Source: Neocallimastix lanati (nom. inval.)
Lineage: Eukaryota; Neocallimastigomycota; Neocallimastigomycetes; Neocallimastigales; Neocallimastigaceae
Reading direction: 5' to 3'
Length of the DNA: 10,529 nt
NCBI GenBank assembly: GCA_016946835.1
Contig: JACVTC010000739.1
Coordinates: 1-10,529, forward strand
Shown here: one piece after another, positions 8,239-10,529 of the stretch
How the letters are laid out: each line of letters opens with the position of its first letter
Position numbering within the stretch: position 1 is the first letter of the stretch
Program-made: the position numbers and the translations under genes
Notes under the pieces: generated by a model
The model's database searches: none
Seen by the model: the letters and a program-made list of their open reading frames with translations, nothing else
What the model was told of the DNA's origin: nothing

Positions 8239-8241
<3 letters not shown>
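7096..8241 (-). CDS. gag: Gag structural protein with CCHC zinc knuckle
   Basis: 381 residues, intact. Gag builds the cytoplasmic virus-like particle and packages element RNA. Residues 1-180 form the Ty3-type capsid region, helical and mixed-charge (WISDLAKTLELYDIVEP near 24-40). Residues 213-221 are basic (SRRRGIQRY). Residues 222-300 are an Asn/Tyr-rich low-complexity stretch. The zinc knuckle C-x2-C-x4-H-x4-C uses Cys345, Cys348, His353 and Cys358 and would bind nucleic acid. The ATG at 8241-8239 is the first in this frame after a run of 32 A. The stop TAA (7098-7096) lies one codon past a slippery heptamer, so a fraction of ribosomes would make Gag-Pol. Unlike most of pol, this frame has no break. 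The length is ordinary for fungal gypsy Gag. Confidence 0.93.

Positions 8242-8273
<32 letters not shown>
8241..8273 (-). repeat. Poly-A leader abutting the gag start
   Basis: A run of 33 T on the plus strand; in the element RNA it is 32 A followed by the A of the gag ATG. The rest of the leader (8274-8377) is A+T-rich with no upstream frame worth noting. A leader that is pure A up to the start codon is unusual and could bind poly(A)-binding protein, but long T tracts are common in this window, so it may be incidental. Confidence 0.85.
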
Positions 8274-8274
<1 letters not shown>

Positions 8275-8377
8275 AAAGGCTTGTTTTATTAGAAAGAAAT
8301 TAAATCAATATTATTCAAATTATTATTTAATTATTATTATTTTCTTTTCATTGTTTTCATATTATTTTATTTTGCTC

Positions 8378-8394
8378 GCCCGGATTCTCCACCA
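8378..8394 (-). other. Primer binding site (tRNA complement)
   Basis: The plus strand reads GCCCGGATTCTCCACCA, shaped like a tRNA 3' end: T-stem CCCGG, acceptor ATTCTCC, discriminator A, then CCA. The element RNA would therefore carry TGGTGGAGAATCCGGGC for annealing the tRNA that primes first-strand synthesis. It is 8 bases inside the 5' LTR, a slightly wide gap that drops to 3 if the LTR includes the shared ATTTA next to it. The cognate tRNA would begin GGAGAAT; I cannot name its amino acid. Confidence 0.8.
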
Positions 8395-8402
8395 AAAATT
8401 TA

Positions 8403-9000
8403 TGATACAATATAAGTAATAAAGTATCAGATTTCTATTTATAACGAGGTCGAGCAAATAGGGAATTTGTAAAATAATATATTCCAACTCAAAGATAATA
8501 AATAATAATTTACACAAATAATAAAATTTATTTATTTCTTTTTAAATCTTGTTTTTATTTATTTATTTATTTTACATAAATTATTACAATTATATTTATA
8601 TTCCTCTGAATATAATGATTTTTATCTATCTCTAATAATTCAATTTATATTAATATCTTAATAATAATTTTACTTATAATTGTAGGATTCAACTCTTATC
8701 CTTTAACTATAAGTAATTACTTAATTATTTAAACTAAACTATAAGTTCTCTAAAACTATTATTTTACTCAATTAGAATTTTTAAAACAACAAGAAAAACT
8801 CTCTCTTTAACTTTTATTTCATTCTCTTCTTTTAAATTTATTAATTAATTTTATCTTGAATATTATTGGCTGTCTAATTAATTTTTAATCTATTTATATA
8901 ATGATTTAGTATATTATATATTGTAATTATTTTTCACTATATTATTATAGGATTTTCTCTTTTGTTAATTTTCTTGCGTATTTCTAGCTGTATTGTATCA
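8403..9000 (-). repeat. 5' LTR of the retrotransposon
   Basis: 598 bp, with the same 10-bp inverted ends as the other copy. It lies upstream of the primer binding site and gag, so it is the 5' copy and supplies the promoter. It is A+T-rich and has no open frame. Its right end abuts the sequence CAGTAAGTAA and a tRNA-like unit. Confidence 0.95.
8891..8900 (-). promoter_or_regulatory. TATA box candidate in the 5' LTR
   Basis: On the minus strand TATATAAATA, about 100 bases from the LTR's upstream edge. A start about 30 bases further on, near 8865, would leave a U3 of about 135 and an R-U5 of about 460 bases. The same box is in the 3' LTR at 1449-1458. A second candidate, TATAAATA at 8436-8443, lies so close to the inner LTR edge that it would leave almost no R-U5. 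In DNA this A+T-rich such boxes arise by chance. Confidence 0.35.
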
Positions 9001-9014
9001 CAGTAAGTAAAATT

Positions 9015-9091
9015 AGAACTTTGGTTCAATGGTTAGTTACATTGACCATGAACAATACTTCATGGGTTCGACTCACACCTCAACCCATTTT
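9015..9091 (+). tRNA. Degenerate tRNA-like Pol III unit
   Basis: TGGTTCAATGG (9022-9032) fits tRNA box A and GGTTCGACTC (9065-9074) fits box B, at the spacing of a tRNA gene, and TTTT at 9088-9091 fits a Pol III terminator. Total length is tRNA-sized. The cloverleaf is poor: the anticodon stem is only 4 bp (ATTG/CAAT) around an 8-base loop lacking the usual T33, the D and T stems have mismatches, and no acceptor stem of 7 bp forms with 9015-9021. So this is probably a tRNA pseudogene or the head of a SINE, not a working tRNA. No anticodon can be assigned. It starts about 14 bp from the retrotransposon edge. Confidence 0.4.
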
Positions 9092-9184
9092 GCATAAATA
9101 ATTATTTATTAATTATTTTATTAATTATTAATAATATCTTCTTGAATATTCTTTCTGTATAAAATTATAGAAAGTTAAAGATTC

Positions 9185-9208
9185 TTTCGGTTCGTAATTC
9201 AACCGAAA
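9185..9208. repeat. Perfect 8-bp hairpin
   Basis: TTTCGGTT (9185-9192) and AACCGAAA (9201-9208) are perfect complements around an 8-base loop. It stands out because it is G+C-containing within A+T DNA. No T run follows. Function unknown. Confidence 0.45.
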
Positions 9209-9380
9209 TGAATTTAGAAATTCTTATTATATAAATTATTTTATTCTTTTTTGATAAGATTCATTTTCATCAATTAAAATCTATATTCTAGAAACTTTAC
9301 ATTATTAATTATTACAAACATATTTCTAAATATTTCTTTAAAATTATTTTTACATGTTAAAACTGTTTTTCCGTTAAAAG

Positions 9381-9424
9381 TATAAATAGTGCGAACTTCA
9401 CGAATGAAAATATTTTTCTTCGTG
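9381..9424 (+). promoter_or_regulatory. TATA-like box followed by a hairpin
   Basis: TATAAATAG (9381-9389) is followed by CACGAA (9399-9404) and TTCGTG (9419-9424), a 6-bp inverted repeat whose inner part (GAAAA/TTTTTC) can extend the stem. It could be the promoter region of the pyrimidine-rich block to the right or part of another element's LTR. No coding start is attached, so the call is weak. Confidence 0.2.
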
Positions 9425-9604
9425 CTTTTATTAATAATAATTAACGTATAAGTAATTCGAAATATTACCTTGTTGATTAATATTAATAATTATTTTAAAT
9501 TTTATAATTAATAAAAAATATTTCTAATAAAACGAATTATTTATACAGATAGTGTAAACCTATTGAGTTTTCTCCTTTCTGTGTTTCTATATCTCATCCC
9601 GCCT

Positions 9605-9644
9605 TTACAATAGAAGCACCTCCGTTACAATAAAAGCACCTGCT
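9605..9644 (+). repeat. 20-bp tandem duplication
   Basis: TTACAATAGAAGCACCTCCG (9605-9624) is followed directly by TTACAATAAAAGCACCTGCT (9625-9644), differing at a few bases. It lies within the pyrimidine-rich block. Confidence 0.75.
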
Positions 9645-10027
9645 ATTCCAAGCCCTCAATACCTTTGCGCTATCCCGCAGACATTCTACCGTACTTTTAG
9701 GAATTCTACTTTCTCAATATCTTTTAGCAATCGTTGGGTTTCTACTTTTACTAATACCTACTCTTCCGGTTCTCTCTATCTTAATCTAATAATCTTTGAA
9801 TAAATCTTTTTATCTACTATCTCTTTAATACCGGACTTCTATATCTTTTAATCTCGGATTCTATCTCCTCCCAGACGAATAATTACTGCCTATTGATTCC
9901 TATTCAAATTATCACCTTGTCTGTTTTGAGTTACCCTCACTATTATATAATTCAATCCTTTGTATCTATTATATTACCGGATAATCCTAATCCTATGGTT
10001 GTTGAAATTAATTTTTATAACAAAATT

Positions 10028-10072
10028 CTTGTACTACCCGATCATATAATTCAAATTAAACTTGTACTACCC
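10028..10072 (+). repeat. 12-bp direct repeat, 33-bp period
   Basis: CTTGTACTACCC occurs at 10028-10039 and again at 10061-10072. The bases between are A+T-rich. It is probably a small local duplication. Confidence 0.6.
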
Positions 10073-10106
10073 TATTAAGATAAAACTTACATTACCTTAA
10101 CCTTTT

Positions 10107-10124
10107 AAAAAAAAAAAAAAAAAA
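10107..10124 (+). repeat. Poly-A run, 18 bases
   Basis: Eighteen A at the right edge of the pyrimidine-rich block. It is the only long A run on the plus strand in the window and could be the poly-A tail of a retroposed sequence, though no polyadenylation signal sits clearly ahead of it and no flanking target duplication was found. Confidence 0.6.
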
Positions 10125-10504
10125 TGTTAAAATAATCACATTTTATTTTATATTTTTATATTATTAAAATTATATTTTTATATTCTTATATTATTATCAA
10201 TATTATATTTTTATCTTATATTAATATTTTATTCTTATATTTTTATGTTGTGTAACATTTATCTATGTGTATTAATTCATAGAATTATCACATGATTAAA
10301 TATGTAATTTTTACTATAAAAATAATTATTTTTATTATCTTAAAAAAATGAGTTCTTTACATTAATAAAATTTATGTATTAAATAAATACAAAAATAAAT
10401 AAAGATTATTATAAAAAACACACATATTTTTCTCAGATTAAGAGTCTCAATTAGCTCTTATTTATAAAAACATATCCGTTATTAAAACCGCCTTTCTTAT
10501 AAAT
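10125..10504. other. A+T-rich right flank
   Basis: No gene is visible. Irregular repeats of ATTATATTTTTAT (for example at about 10168 and 10202) occupy 10136-10250. The rest is simple A+T-rich sequence with stops in all frames. Confidence 0.6.
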
Positions 10505-10529
10505 ATGAATACTTCTAACAATTTAGATT
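10505..10529 (+). CDS. Possible start of a downstream gene (cut off)
   Basis: ATG at 10505-10507 opens a frame (MNTSNNLD) that is still open at the window edge. The Asn/Ser-rich start fits this genome's proteins and the preceding 60 bases are slightly richer in C and G than the rest of the flank. Eight codons prove nothing, so this is only a pointer to the next window. Confidence 0.15.

Larger units (their letters stand above)
958..9000 (-). mobile_element. Ty3/gypsy LTR retrotransposon, nearly full length
   Basis: A complete LTR retrotransposon of 8043 bp on the minus strand. It has two LTRs of 598 and 601 bp, a tRNA-type primer binding site, gag with a zinc knuckle, pol in the order protease, reverse transcriptase, RNase H, integrase, and a polypurine tract next to the 3' LTR. 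Integrase downstream of RNase H defines the Ty3/gypsy order; no envelope gene and no clear chromodomain are visible. Gag and the N-terminal part of pol are open, but from protease to integrase the frame is interrupted many times. No matching target-site duplication is found: the bases outside are ATTTA on the left and CAGTA on the right. The LTRs are nearly identical, so the insertion looks young. Whether the breaks are real or sequencing error cannot be settled here. Confidence 0.95.
9541..10106 (+). other. Pyrimidine-rich block of unknown origin
   Basis: About 565 bases clearly richer in C than the rest of the non-coding DNA, with C far exceeding G on the plus strand. No frame on either strand stays open for long or shows a family I recognise; a 61-codon plus-strand frame at 9893-10078 looks like chance. 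It includes a 20-bp tandem duplication (9605-9644) and a 12-bp direct repeat (10028-10039 and 10061-10072), and it ends at an 18-A run. The strand bias suggests a once-transcribed sequence or a decayed retroelement. Confidence 0.4.

Noticed and set aside
8436-8443. TATAAATA as the main LTR promoter
   Set aside because: A start about 30 bases downstream would fall almost at the inner LTR end, leaving no room for R and U5.
958-9000. Retrovirus with an envelope gene
   Set aside because: No frame between pol and the 3' LTR encodes a signal peptide, glycoprotein or membrane segment; the interval is non-coding A+T repeat.
9015-9091. Functional tRNA gene with an assigned anticodon
   Set aside because: The promoter boxes are good but the acceptor, D and anticodon arms do not fold properly, so no anticodon can be named.
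9893-10078. Plus-strand frame of 61 codons in the pyrimidine-rich block
   Set aside because: Low-complexity content, no recognisable motif, and closed by stops at both sides; likely chance in a C/T-rich strand.

Overview
The window comes from an extremely A+T-rich eukaryotic nuclear genome. Non-coding DNA is almost entirely A and T, with pure T tracts of 29 to 44 bases, and the encoded proteins are loaded with Asn, Lys and Ile. This combination, with a Ty3/gypsy element, fits an early-diverging fungus such as an anaerobic gut fungus, or possibly an amoeba. No sequence here fixes the species, so the assignment is an inference.

The dominant object is one long-terminal-repeat retrotransposon of the Ty3/gypsy (Metaviridae) type, read on the minus strand and filling 958-9000 (8043 bp). 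In its own 5' to 3' order it has a 5' LTR (8403-9000), a primer binding site (8378-8394), a short leader with 32 A residues directly before the gag ATG, gag (8241-7096) ending in a CCHC zinc knuckle, and a candidate -1 ribosomal frameshift module (7108-7073). Then comes pol (7102-3017) in the order N-terminal extension, protease, reverse transcriptase, RNase H, integrase. A 1.4-kb non-coding T-rich stretch, a polypurine tract (1573-1562) and a 3' LTR (958-1558) follow. Integrase after RNase H is what assigns it to Ty3/gypsy rather than Ty1/copia.

Gag and the first 280 codons of pol are open. From the protease onward the frame is broken at least a dozen times, apparently by one-base insertions or deletions, while every catalytic motif is still visible. 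The two LTRs also differ only by small indels, with no substitutions. The two facts together suggest either a young element seen through homopolymer errors in the assembly or a recent copy damaged by indels; the sequence alone cannot decide.

Flanks: 1-957 is A+T-rich intergenic DNA with a 40-T tract and hairpins. Immediately right of the element, about 14 bp from the LTR edge, is a tRNA-like sequence (9015-9091) with box A, box B and a T4 stop, which recalls the Pol III-associated integration of yeast Ty3. Further right lies a pyrimidine-rich, G-poor block (9541-10106) ending in 18 A, of unknown origin, then A+T-rich DNA. No complete host protein gene is recognisable in the window.
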